Shown here piece after piece: positions 45,273-54,631 of a stretch of DNA of 64,000 nt. This DNA comes from an unicellular cyanobacterium SU3 (lineage in GTDB: Bacteria; Cyanobacteriota; Cyanobacteriia; Cyanobacteriales; Microcystaceae). The stretch spans positions 106,679 to 170,678 of the forward strand of contig NETF01000051.1 of NCBI GenBank assembly GCA_002172675.1. The letters run 5' to 3'. The notes beneath the pieces are model-generated. The model ran no database searches. It was not told the origin of the DNA and saw only the letters and a program-made list of their open reading frames with translations. The position numbers were made by a program, and so were the translations under genes. Numbering within the stretch: position 1 is the first letter of the stretch; each line of letters opens with the position of its first letter.

Positions 45273-47024
45273 TTAAAATGTAAAAGTTGTGCGAATCGTA
45301 CCAATAACTAAAGCCTCATTTCGATCATCAAAATCAGGCTCAGTAATAACAATAATTCCAGGGGTGATTACGATGTTATCATTGATAGGATATTCATAAA
45401 TAGCTTCAATATGAAAAGAACTATCTTGATCCGTTCTTCTTATATCATCAGGAAAATTAATATCGGCCTTAGAAACCCAAGGTTCCATACCGACAATAAC
45501 CGCTCCCGTATCTCCTTCTTTAAACGCATCAGGAAAGGCTAATGTTACCGCCCAATTCCAAATATCTAATTTACCCCGTTGGATAACATCGTCATCAGGA
45601 CCAACATCAATAGCACCGAGGGTTCTCGTGCTAGTAAAACCAGCCCAACCTCCTAACACAAACCGATCAAAAATACGCCAAGTAAATTCTCCACCATAGG
45701 AATTATTAACCGTATTAACCGACTGTTCAAATTCTTCTTCAACAAAGGTTTGAAAATTAGAGCGAAGGGTTCCTGTTCCGGAGTCCAAATTATTGTAGCC
45801 ATGCACATAAGTAAACGCCACTTTTAACCTGTCACTGGGTTCATAAGCAAATTGTCCTATTAACCCATAAGGACCATTAAACATCCCTGCACCCAAAGAG
45901 GGGTCATTACCATCAGTTGCTAAATAACCCCCACTCCATTCAAATACCTCAAATAAACGACCCTGGAAGCCAATTCCTGGACCTTCACCCATATAATAAA
46001 GAGGGTTACGACTACCAAAGGCAGAAATAGCACCAAACGCCCCGTCACCGTCCAAAAAGTTAACCGTTGGTACAAAGTCATCAAAGGCACCGCCAACCGG
46101 TTCAATGAACATCCTGATATTTTCAGCTAGGTCAAACTCGTAAATAATCAGTTCTACGGCGAGATCGCTGTCGTCAGGTTGTGAAAAGCCTAATTCTCCT
46201 TCAAACGTCCCTGTGATGTCAGAATAGGCGGGGACAGTACCAGTTGCGAGACGGGTATAAAGGAGATCGTTGCCGTCAAACGTAGTATTGAGTTCTAGTC
46301 GTCCCCTGTAACCGAAGTTAGTAACTTTGTTAATTTCTTCAGTGCCTCCGTCTCTTTCTCCACTGGTAATACCGGTTAAACCGACTACAAACTCCCCAGT
46401 TAACTTAGTGGTGGTAGAAAACTGATGATCTTCGAGATAAGCTACCCGTTCCTCTAAATTGCTCAACCTTGCGCCCAAAGCGATCAATTCTTGTTCAAAT
46501 TCCTGGGCCAACCGTTTCAATTTTTCGATGTCTTCCCGTAAAACGGCAACATTTTCCTGGATTAATCGTTCTATGGTATTAAGACAGGCATTTAAGCCAG
46601 CGGCGAATTCGTAACGGGATAAAGCCCTATTCCCCCGAAACGTTCGGTCAGGATACCCCACAATACAGCCATACCTTTCAACCAGTCCCCGTAACGCTTC
46701 ATAAGCCCAGTCGGTAGGGGAAATGTCTTGTAATTCCGAAACACTGGTTACTTGGGACATGGAACTTTGACGACGACTGGCCGGGTTTAAAAAGCCATCC
46801 CGAGACTGTCTTAAGTTGAAGTCGCGATCAATTTTGGGTAACTTAGGAAGGGGTGATGTTTCTTTTTCTTCAACAGAGACGGTTCCCCGACGACGCAAAA
46901 AATTATCACGAGACTCCCTAAAAGCCGAGTTTTGCTGTGGTAACGCTTGAGTTGTGGACGTAGAAAAGAAAATCATTCCTAAGGTTAGGATTATGGGATT
47001 CAATAAAAAAAAGCGGTTAATCAT
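45273..47024 (-). CDS. Iron-uptake porin (SLH plus OprB/Som type)
   Basis: Start at the ATG at 47024 (GAGGAATGAA upstream), giving 583 residues. Signal peptide to about residue 27, then an SLH domain (about 95-150, DISPTDWAYEALRGLVERYGC), a coiled coil (about 150-190) and a beta-barrel with terminal Phe. This is the cyanobacterial SLH porin type associated with iron uptake. Pairs RESRDNFLRRR and RQSRDGFLN repeat near the N-terminus. A Fur-box-like site lies 27 bases upstream. Homology to iron porins supports metal permeation; selectivity is not proved. Confidence 0.88.
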   Translation of the reverse strand: MINRFFLLNPIILTLGMIFFSTSTTQALPQQNSAFRESRDNFLRRRGTVSVEEKETSPLPKLPKIDRDFNLRQSRDGFLNPASRRQSSMSQVTSVSELQDISPTDWAYEALRGLVERYGCIVGYPDRTFRGNRALSRYEFAAGLNACLNTIERLIQENVAVLREDIEKLKRLAQEFEQELIALGARLSNLEERVAYLEDHQFSTTTKLTGEFVVGLTGITSGERDGGTEEINKVTNFGYRGRLELNTTFDGNDLLYTRLATGTVPAYSDITGTFEGELGFSQPDDSDLAVELIIYEFDLAENIRMFIEPVGGAFDDFVPTVNFLDGDGAFGAISAFGSRNPLYYMGEGPGIGFQGRLFEVFEWSGGYLATDGNDPSLGAGMFNGPYGLIGQFAYEPSDRLKVAFTYVHGYNNLDSGTGTLRSNFQTFVEEEFEQSVNTVNNSYGGEFTWRIFDRFVLGGWAGFTSTRTLGAIDVGPDDDVIQRGKLDIWNWAVTLAFPDAFKEGDTGAVIVGMEPWVSKADINFPDDIRRTDQDSSFHIEAIYEYPINDNIVITPGIIVITEPDFDDRNEALVIGTIRTTFTF

Positions 47025-47050
47025 TTCATTCCTCACACCAGTTAAAAGAT

Positions 47051-47069
47051 GATAATGATTATTATTTTA
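47051..47069. promoter_or_regulatory. Fur-box-like site upstream of the iron porin
   Basis: GATAATGATTATTATTTTA matches 15 of 19 positions of the Fur consensus GATAATGATAATCATTATC. It sits 27 bases upstream of the porin start, a sensible place for iron repression. Confidence 0.6.
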
Positions 47070-47103
47070 ACCATGTATCTTTGGGAGAGGTTAGCCGTCA
47101 GGA

Positions 47104-47128
47104 GGGGCTGAATATGATTAAGCCCCTA
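47104..47128. terminator. Hairpin downstream of futA
   Basis: AGGGGCT (47104-47110) and AGCCCCT (47122-47128) pair across 11 bases, 14 bases past the futA stop. A probable end for the futA transcript, separating it from the porin promoter. Confidence 0.55.
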
Positions 47129-47141
47129 CAAGCGTTATTAC

Positions 47142-48245
47142 CTACTCCCATCCGCCACGGTTCATTACTTGAACAGCATCGGCTAAATTGGGACCAAAGG
47201 CAGCGATATTCGTATCATCTGCTTTAAAAGACCCAAAACTATCTAAAACTGGATCAACACTTACCCCTTCAACCACAGGATATTCATTGTTACCCTTAGC
47301 AAAAAATTCTTGTGCAGTATCAGTGCTTAAATATTCCAAGAATTTAACGGCATTTTCAGGGTTAGGGGCATTTTTAACCACCCCGGCACCACTAATATTC
47401 ACGTGGGCCCCTCTACCGTCTTGGTTGGGGAAAAAGATTTTTACTTTTTCGACCACTTCTTGCATCGCCGGATCGTCATCTTTAGCCATACGAGCCAGAT
47501 AATAGGTATTAGCCAGGGTAAGATCCCCTACTCCTGCGGCCACGTCTTTAATTTGCCCAGTATCGTTACTTTGAGGGGGTCTAGCAAAGTTGGCTACAAA
47601 CCCTTTAACCCATTCTTCGGTTTGTTCTTCTCCGTGGGCTTCAATTAAGGAAGCGACTAAAGATTGATTGTAAATGTTGCTAGAAGGACGAACAATAATC
47701 CTACCCTTCCATTTCGGGTCTGCTAGGTCTTCGTAGGTGGATAATTCTTCAGGATTAACCTTATCTTGGTTATACATGATCACCCTAGCCCGTTTGGTAA
47801 ACCCGAACCATAAACCCTCTGGGTTCCGCAACGATGCAGGAATTCTTTCTTCTAAAATAGCCGAACTGGTAGGGGCAAAAATGCCGGCTTCTTCGGCCCG
47901 CCACAGTCTCGCTACGTCAACGGTCATTAAAATATCCGCTTGGGTATTTTCCCCTTCGCTGTTAATGCGTTCGATTAGTTCGTCTGCACTCCCTTCAACG
48001 AGGTTAACTTTAATGCCAGTTTCTTGGGTAAACCCTTCATACAACTCTGTATCTGTGTTGTAGTGACGAGAAGAATAAAGGTTAACTTCTCCTGTTGTTT
48101 CGGTTGCAGAGGGACTAGAAGTATTATCCGGGGCATTACTGTTGTTGTTATTGCCACAACTGGTCATCAGTTGACTGACTCCCACAACGGTTAACGCGGT
48201 ACTTCCACTTAAAAATAGTCGTCTCGATAACTTACTCACGGTCAA
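47142..48245 (-). CDS. futA: Fe(III) ABC transporter substrate-binding protein FutA
   Basis: The 367-residue protein has a Tat-type signal (SRRLFLSGS) leading into a lipobox (LMTSC), then the FutA/IdiA fold (VNLYSSRHYNTDTELYEGF, tandem Tyr in LANTYYLARM). FutA binds ferric iron for the FutB/FutC transporter, whose genes are not in this window. It precedes the iron porin and FeoA cluster on the same strand. Family call firm; which paralogue (FutA1 or FutA2) cannot be told. Confidence 0.92.
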   Translation of the reverse strand: MTVSKLSRRLFLSGSTALTVVGVSQLMTSCGNNNNSNAPDNTSSPSATETTGEVNLYSSRHYNTDTELYEGFTQETGIKVNLVEGSADELIERINSEGENTQADILMTVDVARLWRAEEAGIFAPTSSAILEERIPASLRNPEGLWFGFTKRARVIMYNQDKVNPEELSTYEDLADPKWKGRIIVRPSSNIYNQSLVASLIEAHGEEQTEEWVKGFVANFARPPQSNDTGQIKDVAAGVGDLTLANTYYLARMAKDDDPAMQEVVEKVKIFFPNQDGRGAHVNISGAGVVKNAPNPENAVKFLEYLSTDTAQEFFAKGNNEYPVVEGVSVDPVLDSFGSFKADDTNIAAFGPNLADAVQVMNRGGWE

Positions 48246-48538
48246 TAGATTCGATAGATTTTTATTATTCGCCTGACGTATTGTAGCACTATTGAAAATT
48301 ATTATTGATAATTACAGAAAATTTTTTCCTTAACGCTGAGACTAGGAGGCATAAATAATGGCTAAAATGACCTTTATATGCTATGTTCAGGAAAATTTAG
48401 AGACAACAAAATTTAGGTCATCAATCTCTGACAAATCTACGACCTAAATAAGTATTGATGATTATTATCAGTAATTGATTGGGGTCGGAATCCACATTTT
48501 ATTGACCCTACACCCTACACCCCGTTCCCTTAAAAAAA

Positions 48539-48838
48539 CTAATCTGAGGAAGGTTCTTGTTCTAAGGAATGTTGTTCTACGGGGCCGAGTTGTTGACGAA
48601 CATCATCAATAGCATGATTCAGTTGAGCAATTTTATCTTCTAAACGATGACGGGCCATTTCAATACTTTCTTCAGAGTTTAATTTTTCTCGTTTTCCCGA
48701 TTGAAACAATGATGAATCCCCGTCTTCTTCATTATTATCAAGACGAGACGAAACCACTGCCCCGATGATTCCCCCGACAATGCCACCGACAATTGTTCCG
48801 GTTAAAAATCCGCTTGCAAATCCATCTCGTTGACTCAT
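48539..48838 (-). CDS. Small glycine-zipper membrane protein
   Basis: The 99-residue protein has an N-terminal glycine-zipper helix (GFLTGTIVGGIVGGIIGAVVSS) and a charged C-terminal coiled coil. It resembles YtxH-like or other envelope-associated small proteins. No function can be assigned. The sequence between 48246 and 48538 shows no other gene. Confidence 0.65.
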   Translation of the reverse strand: MSQRDGFASGFLTGTIVGGIVGGIIGAVVSSRLDNNEEDGDSSLFQSGKREKLNSEESIEMARHRLEDKIAQLNHAIDDVRQQLGPVEQHSLEQEPSSD

Positions 48839-48899
48839 AAGAATTGACCTGAATATTAATCTATTAGTAATTTTTTTGGGGATTAATGTTAGTTAAAGA

Positions 48900-49550
48900 C
48901 TAGGTTCCAAAAGCGCGATCGCCTGCATCTCCCAAACCAGGAACAATGTAACCTTGTTCATTAATCCCTTCATCAATAATAGCGGTATAGACGTTCAAAT
49001 TGGGATAATGTGTATTCAATTGTTGCAAAGCAGGGGGCGCAGCTACCACTGAAATAATACGAACTAAACTAATATCGGCCTCCCGTTGGGCAATTTCTGT
49101 CATTGCTCTCATAATTGACCCCCCAGTGGCTAACATGGGTTCTAAGATAATAATCTGGGTATTAGGGGCAAACTTTTCGGGTAATTTATTCAAATAACAA
49201 CTATTTTCTAAGGTTTCCTCATCTCGTACTAATCCTAGATGATAAATAGACGCTACCGGCAGGACAGTTTGCGCCCCGTCTAATAAAGAAAGTCCTGCCC
49301 GTAAAATGGGGATAACAGCGATAGGGACTTGAGGATTAATCAGCGTCGCTTTACAAGGGGCTAGAGGACTGTTGACAGTGGTTTCTAGAGTCGGAAACCA
49401 GTAACGGGTGGCTTCGTAGGTTAACCACCGCCCCAACTCGCTCATAGCGGTTTTGAACAACACCCCAGGGGTATTGACATCACGGGCAACGCCTAACCAA
49501 TGTTTAATTAAAGGATGATCCGGAACGTAAACTCGAAGTTGAGGGGGCAT
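48900..49550 (-). CDS. upp: Uracil phosphoribosyltransferase
   Basis: The 216-residue enzyme has the PRPP-binding motif (IILEPMLATGGS, about 134-145) and the uracil-binding end (IVPGLGDAGDRAFGT). It converts uracil and PRPP to UMP in pyrimidine salvage. It is intact at both ends and follows the TPR gene on the same strand by a short gap. Confidence 0.95.
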   Translation of the reverse strand: MPPQLRVYVPDHPLIKHWLGVARDVNTPGVLFKTAMSELGRWLTYEATRYWFPTLETTVNSPLAPCKATLINPQVPIAVIPILRAGLSLLDGAQTVLPVASIYHLGLVRDEETLENSCYLNKLPEKFAPNTQIIILEPMLATGGSIMRAMTEIAQREADISLVRIISVVAAPPALQQLNTHYPNLNVYTAIIDEGINEQGYIVPGLGDAGDRAFGT

Positions 49551-49572
49551 GATTTTCGGGGAGTATGAGGGG

Positions 49573-50766
49573 TTATTCTTGGGATAATGCCTGGAGGCGA
49601 TTTTGGGCTAATTCAAAAGTCGGCTCAATTTCAACGGCTTTTTGATAGCTTTCAATGGCTTCTGATGGCTGTCCCATCAGTTCTAAAGCACTGCCCCGAT
49701 TGTACCAAGCTTGGTAATAGTTAGGTTGAATGGCGAGAACTTGATCCCAACAGGCGATCGCTTCTGGCCATTGCTGTAAACTGTAGAGAACTTGCCCTTT
49801 GGCGTTGAGGGCTTCTACATCTTGACCATTAATCCCTAAAGCGCGATCAAAACTAGCGATTGCTTCTTCTAATTGTCCGATGGTTCCTAAGGCACTGCCT
49901 CGGTTATGCCAAGCCGGGGCAAAATTGGGGTCAATGGCTAAAGCTTGATCCCAAAGGGCGATCGCTGCTTCTAAGTCCCCTAAGTTCGCTTGTTCGACCC
50001 CTTGATTAAAGTAATTTTGAACCACTTCAGGGGAGGGTTGTTCGGTAGACGGTTGAGGAGTCTCTGGTGCTTGTTGCGCTTCAAACTGACTAACTAAAGC
50101 ATCTACTAAGGTTTGAGGATCACTCGAATCAATGCCTAATTGTTCAGAGAGTTGGGCTACCAGTTGAGGATCTTGTTGTAACCTGCCCAGTAATTGGTCA
50201 ATGGTTAGGGTTTCGGTTGGAGGGGGTTCGGTGGGTGGCGCAGGAGGAGGATTCTCCCCTAAACTATCTTCGATGGTAGGAGGCTTAATGTCTGTTTCGA
50301 GGACATCGGTTGGTTTCGTCTTCGTATCAGGTCCTACATATTCCCATACGGCACTATCAGCCTCTCTCGTGTAGAGTTTTCTGCCGATGTCATAAGCCGC
50401 TCGTCCAATAGGTTCTATTTTTTGAAAGGACTGGGCTAATTCTCCTAAGCGCATCATTCTCGCTGCCAGTTGTAAGTTAGGGGCGGCCGAAGAGAGGGCT
50501 TTTTCCCCGAAGCGATCTAACCACGCCACCCATAATTTTGCTTTTCCTCTCTCTCCTAAATCTTCAAAATATTTGAGAATGCGTCCTTCGTGCCATCCGT
50601 GGGCGACTCCATCTAGGAGTTGACTAAACAGAAATTCATAATCTGTGTCGCTTAGGGGTTGTTTCAAGGCGTTTTTTTCATCTTGTCCCAACGGAGAAGA
50701 TGAACCAAAGACCTGAGCAAAAAATTGTTGTATCCAGTTCCAGAACCGTTTTAGTAAACCCTGCAT
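49573..50766 (-). CDS. TPR-repeat protein
   Basis: I start at the ATG at 50766 (MQGLLKRFWNWIQQF), giving 397 residues. The N-terminal region is helical and hydrophobic-amphipathic, then a low-complexity Pro/Glu/Thr linker, then three TPR units (ALAIDPNFAPAWHNRG, ALGINGQDVEALNAKG, VLAIQPNYYQAWYNRG). TPRs mediate protein contacts; partner unknown. It lies directly upstream of upp on the same strand with a 22-base gap. Confidence 0.82.
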   Translation of the reverse strand: MQGLLKRFWNWIQQFFAQVFGSSSPLGQDEKNALKQPLSDTDYEFLFSQLLDGVAHGWHEGRILKYFEDLGERGKAKLWVAWLDRFGEKALSSAAPNLQLAARMMRLGELAQSFQKIEPIGRAAYDIGRKLYTREADSAVWEYVGPDTKTKPTDVLETDIKPPTIEDSLGENPPPAPPTEPPPTETLTIDQLLGRLQQDPQLVAQLSEQLGIDSSDPQTLVDALVSQFEAQQAPETPQPSTEQPSPEVVQNYFNQGVEQANLGDLEAAIALWDQALAIDPNFAPAWHNRGSALGTIGQLEEAIASFDRALGINGQDVEALNAKGQVLYSLQQWPEAIACWDQVLAIQPNYYQAWYNRGSALELMGQPSEAIESYQKAVEIEPTFELAQNRLQALSQE

Positions 50767-51111
50767 ATTGATATTAATAGACTTGGACGATTGAGAGACA
50801 ATGCGTGCCGTGATGACTCTCAATTATTCTATAGTAATCAGTAATCCCTTGTAAGAATTCAATCTCAATCAAAGGCAATGGGGAAAAAGAAAGCTGTAAA
50901 AATTTAACCAAGATATAACACTACGCATTATCGTTAGGACATTAGTAAAGGCTGAAACTATTATCAAATAAACCATTGCCCATTCCCTATTCCCCAGTGT
51001 GTAGCACTATAGAAAACCAAAACTCCTCTCTAGACAGAGGGATTAATTGATGGCTCAAGATAGTCTATCCATAAGATTATTGTCAAAGACCGGTGAAAGA
51101 GGAATATTAAT
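50767..51111. other. Intergenic region, no gene seen
   Basis: About 345 bases between divergent genes. It is AT-rich with no convincing coding or RNA signal. It should hold the promoters of the TPR gene and of the NTF2-like gene. Confidence 0.4.
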
Positions 51112-51513
51112 ATGATCGGTGCATTAATTGCCAAACGAAAGGCACGGGAACAGTTTAAAGCCCGTTCACGAGGAGACATCGACCAATTTTTGCAGGAATG
51201 GTCTGAAAATGCAACCTTTACCTTTCCTGGGAACCCACCATGGGGTGGTACTCATCATGGAAAAGCAGAGATTCGGAAGTGGTTCGAGCGATTCTATGAG
51301 CAATTTCCTGACGCTAACTTTACTGCCGAAAATATTTTTGTTAGTAATCCCCTTGCTATTACCAATAACAATGAAGTGGCAATTGAATGGACAGCCACCT
51401 TAGACAAAGAAACTGAACCCCATCGAGGGGTTGTTATTGTCAAAATTTGCAATGGTAAAGCTGTTAATTTGATAGAATACTTTTTTCGTCCGCCCAATTC
51501 TTTGCCGGAGTAA
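51112..51513 (+). CDS. NTF2-like (SnoaL-type) protein
   Basis: The 133-residue protein has the cone-shaped SnoaL/NTF2 fold pattern (FLQEWSENATFTFPGNPPWGG, IRKWFERFYEQFPD, VNLIEYFFRPP). Members bind small hydrophobic molecules or act as isomerases. No ligand can be assigned. It stands alone, followed convergently by the Uma2 gene. Confidence 0.82.
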   Translation: MIGALIAKRKAREQFKARSRGDIDQFLQEWSENATFTFPGNPPWGGTHHGKAEIRKWFERFYEQFPDANFTAENIFVSNPLAITNNNEVAIEWTATLDKETEPHRGVVIVKICNGKAVNLIEYFFRPPNSLPE

Positions 51514-51534
51514 TTTGACCTTTCTCAAGGTTGG

Positions 51535-52203
51535 CTACTCTTCTAACCACTGCTTTAGATGGCGAATGGCTGCACTGGTATTGCGTTGATAAGCAATTTC
51601 CCAACATTGTGCTACCACATCAGCAAGATTGATCTCTGGGAAATACTGACTTTGTAATTCAGGAGAATAGTTATTGTTATTGTCCTTAAGTTGATAAATA
51701 AGCAGTTGTTGGTTACGAAATAACCAGACTTCAGGGATTTGATAAGGGAGATAGTCCATTATTTCAGAATAGCTGGTAACATCAATTTCTAGCACTAAAT
51801 CTGGGGGTGGGTCATTACGCCAATCAATGCGTTCCTTACCCGAAATTGCTTGCCAATGGTTTATATAAAAGCAATAGTCTGGCTCAATGCCGCTCTCTTC
51901 TGGAAGTTGCATCGTTACTGGGGTAAAAGCATCGTATTCACGTCCAGATTGATCGAGAAGAACTTTGATAATATCAGCAATTAAACTGGCTTCTCGTCCA
52001 TGCTTCGGTAAGGGTGACATCAATAGCACTTCTCCACAACGATACTTAATCCGAGGAGTTGAACAGTCCCCTCTGCGATCGCATAGTGTTTGATATTCCT
52101 GCCAAGTGGCAGGTGATTTTACCACTGTTCCGGCTGATAAATAGATTGTTTCAGGCGAAATGACTGTTAACATTGTCCCCTCTGATCTCCAATCAATAGA
52201 CAT
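51535..52203 (-). CDS. Uma2-family (DUF820) nuclease-like protein
   Basis: The 222-residue protein has the Uma2 core with PD-(D/E)xK-type residues: EPDYCFYI (about 117-124) and DLVLEIDVTS (about 145-154). The fold is related to restriction endonucleases. These proteins are widespread in cyanobacteria and their role is mostly unknown. Intact here, unlike the copy at 24964-25697. An alternative ATG 10 codons in (52173) would remove MSIDWRSEGT. Distinct from the third copy at 59993. Confidence 0.82.
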   Translation of the reverse strand: MSIDWRSEGTMLTVISPETIYLSAGTVVKSPATWQEYQTLCDRRGDCSTPRIKYRCGEVLLMSPLPKHGREASLIADIIKVLLDQSGREYDAFTPVTMQLPEESGIEPDYCFYINHWQAISGKERIDWRNDPPPDLVLEIDVTSYSEIMDYLPYQIPEVWLFRNQQLLIYQLKDNNNNYSPELQSQYFPEINLADVVAQCWEIAYQRNTSAAIRHLKQWLEE

Positions 52204-52379
52204 TCTAGATATATTCTAGACAGGGATCACTCCAGAGCAAAAGAAACTTCTAGCTAGTCATCATTAGGATAAAACACAAGATTTTGTTATATTTCCAGAT
52301 ATCAAAATGGGAAAAGTAGCGAACCAGACAATATACAATCGTTGAGGATAGGTTCACCTGTGCTTTTTGTAATTGTTCT

Positions 52380-53645
52380 ATGACAAACTCTTCCCATACA
52401 TTACTGCGACAAATTCAAGTTTTAGATCCTGTAGCCAATACCGGCATTATTAATGATGTCTTATTAGGTTCAGGTATCATTCAAGCCATAGACACCCATC
52501 TTGATAATATTCCCCCTGAAACTAAAATTATTGAGGGAAAAGGCTTAATTCTTGCCCCAGGATTAATGGATTTGTATAGTTACAGTGGAGAACCCGGCTA
52601 TGAAGACAGAGAAACCCTCGAGAGTTTAGCTGCTACTGCGGTTGCTGGTGGATTTACCCGTGTGGCTATCCTTCCTGATACAATTCCCCCTACGGACAAT
52701 TTAGCCACCCTTAGCCATTTAAAACAGCAAACCCACTCCATCGCATCGGTAACATTTGATTTTTGGGCAACCCTAACCCATCAACAAAAAGGCCAACAAA
52801 TGACTGAATTTGCCGAATTAGCTAGAGGGGGAGTCATTGGCTTTACAGACAATCAAGGAATTGAAAATTTAGGGTTACTCAGACGAATCTTAGAATACCT
52901 TAAACCCCTAAAAAAGCCTTTAGCAATGGTGGCTGAGTTTCCCTCTCTTAAAGGCAATGGTGTAATGCGAGAAGGGTATTTTTCTACCACCTATGGACTC
53001 ACAGGAAATCCTGCTATGACAGAAGCGACAGCAGTGGCGACTATTGTAGAAATGGTGTCCGCTATACAAACTCCTGTGCATTTAATGCGAATTTCTACCC
53101 GTCGCGCTGTAGAATTAATCGCCTGGGGGAAAGCAAGGGGTATTCCTATAACCGCGAGTACCACCTGGATGCACCTATTACTCGATAGCACAAATATTGC
53201 CAGTTATGATCCCAATTTACACTTAAATCCACCGTTAGGAAATCCAGACGATCGCTTAGCTTTAATTGAAGGTATTTCTCAAGGGATTATTGATGCGATC
53301 GCTGTTGATCATCACGGTTATACTTATGAAGAAAAAACGGTTCCATTTGCTGAGTCTCCTCCTGGAGCGATCGGATTACAATTAGTTTTACCTTTATTGT
53401 GGCAAACTTTAGTAGAAACAAAAACATTGTCTGCTTTAAAATTATGGAAAGCCTTAAGTAGTAATCCTAGAAAATGTATGGGAGAAATTGTTAATCCCAT
53501 TAAAGCTGGTCATCCTTTAGAATTAATTGTTTTTGATCCTCAAGAAACTTGGACAGTGAGTTCATCTACACTTCAATCTTTAAATCAGAATACCCCCTGG
53601 TTAGGTAAAGAAATTAAAGGCAAAGTAATAACTGAATTAATATGA
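52380..53645 (+). CDS. Dihydroorotase-like protein lacking metal ligands
   Basis: The 421-residue amidohydrolase resembles cyanobacterial dihydroorotase. The usual HxH of PGxxDxHxH is YSY (PGLMDLYSYSGEPG). The later His-rich patches are altered too (HLMRISTRRAV; TTWMHLLL instead of TPHHLLL), while DAIAVDHHG keeps the Asp. Without these metal ligands it is probably inactive in hydrolysis and could act as a structural partner of aspartate transcarbamoylase. A second, catalytic PyrC would have to be elsewhere. Confidence 0.85.
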   Translation: MTNSSHTLLRQIQVLDPVANTGIINDVLLGSGIIQAIDTHLDNIPPETKIIEGKGLILAPGLMDLYSYSGEPGYEDRETLESLAATAVAGGFTRVAILPDTIPPTDNLATLSHLKQQTHSIASVTFDFWATLTHQQKGQQMTEFAELARGGVIGFTDNQGIENLGLLRRILEYLKPLKKPLAMVAEFPSLKGNGVMREGYFSTTYGLTGNPAMTEATAVATIVEMVSAIQTPVHLMRISTRRAVELIAWGKARGIPITASTTWMHLLLDSTNIASYDPNLHLNPPLGNPDDRLALIEGISQGIIDAIAVDHHGYTYEEKTVPFAESPPGAIGLQLVLPLLWQTLVETKTLSALKLWKALSSNPRKCMGEIVNPIKAGHPLELIVFDPQETWTVSSSTLQSLNQNTPWLGKEIKGKVITELI

Positions 53646-53750
53646 AGTATTCAGAAATTAATTTTATAGAACAGTTTATAAACCGTCACAAACCCTAAAC
53701 TAAATTTTTAAGCCAGTGCAAAACTAGAATTAAGAATTAGTGAAATAATC

Positions 53751-54536
53751 ATGAGAAATAGTTACGGTTATTATTGGTATTTTGGGTTTAGTTTTGGGTT
53801 AGGTTTTTTAGTTTTAGTGGCTTTTTTTCTTCTGCAATGGTTACACATTCCCACCGGTAACTTTCTCGATTGGATCATTGGAGTGGCTAGTTTTTGGTGG
53901 TTATTAGCCATTGTAACCGTTCCTTGGAATGTTTATTTTGATGCCAAAGAAGTGGCCGCAGAAGCAGCCAGTTCTCAAGATAAAGGAATTACGGTTGATA
54001 GTAAACAATTAAAGTATGTTAAAACTGTGAGTCGCAGTGCTTTATTAGTCGCGATCGCCCTTCATTTTCTCTCTGCATTGGGACTTTACGAACTCGCTGC
54101 ACTAGGAATTAGTTCGGTGGGATATGTGAGTTCTTTTGCTACTTTATTATTAACAGCATTACGTCCCGCTATTCGAGGTTATCAATATTTAGCTTATCGT
54201 TTATCGAGTATTCGCAAAGAAATTAAATATCCTCGTGAAGATATTTTAGAACTAAGAAATCGCTTTAATCTACTAGAAAAAACTGTTAACGCTTTAAATG
54301 ATAAATTAAATATTAATCAGCCGAATTCTTGGATAAATCAACAAGAAAAAAAATGGGATGTAACTCGACAAGAAGTTATCAAAATTGCAGTACAATTAGA
54401 CAAATTAGAAGCAAAAAATGCTTTAGAACATGAAGAAATTTCCAAAGAAGCAAGAAAAGCCATTTCCCAATTAACCGAAGATAGTAATTTTCTTCATCAA
54501 GTTAGAGAAATTATTCGTTTTGTAAAAACAGCATAA
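53751..54536 (+). CDS. Membrane protein with C-terminal coiled coil
   Basis: The 261-residue protein has an aromatic N-terminus (NSYGYYWYFGFSF), four hydrophobic helices (about 10-55 and 90-145), then a long charged coiled coil (about 160-260). The topology suggests a membrane anchor presenting a cytoplasmic helical rod. I do not recognise a family. It lies upstream of the AAA-like gene on the same strand, 95 bases apart. Confidence 0.65.
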   Translation: MRNSYGYYWYFGFSFGLGFLVLVAFFLLQWLHIPTGNFLDWIIGVASFWWLLAIVTVPWNVYFDAKEVAAEAASSQDKGITVDSKQLKYVKTVSRSALLVAIALHFLSALGLYELAALGISSVGYVSSFATLLLTALRPAIRGYQYLAYRLSSIRKEIKYPREDILELRNRFNLLEKTVNALNDKLNINQPNSWINQQEKKWDVTRQEVIKIAVQLDKLEAKNALEHEEISKEARKAISQLTEDSNFLHQVREIIRFVKTA

Positions 54537-54631
54537 TTCAATTAAATATTGAAAAATTGAGAGGACAAAGAGGTCAAAATTAGCTAAACTCTAAAGATGA
54601 ACAGCAGTCCCTCTCAATTTTATTGACGCTT

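Noticed and set aside
48294..48312. Second possible Fur site upstream of futA
   Set aside because: Only 11 of 19 positions match the consensus, no better than AT-rich background.
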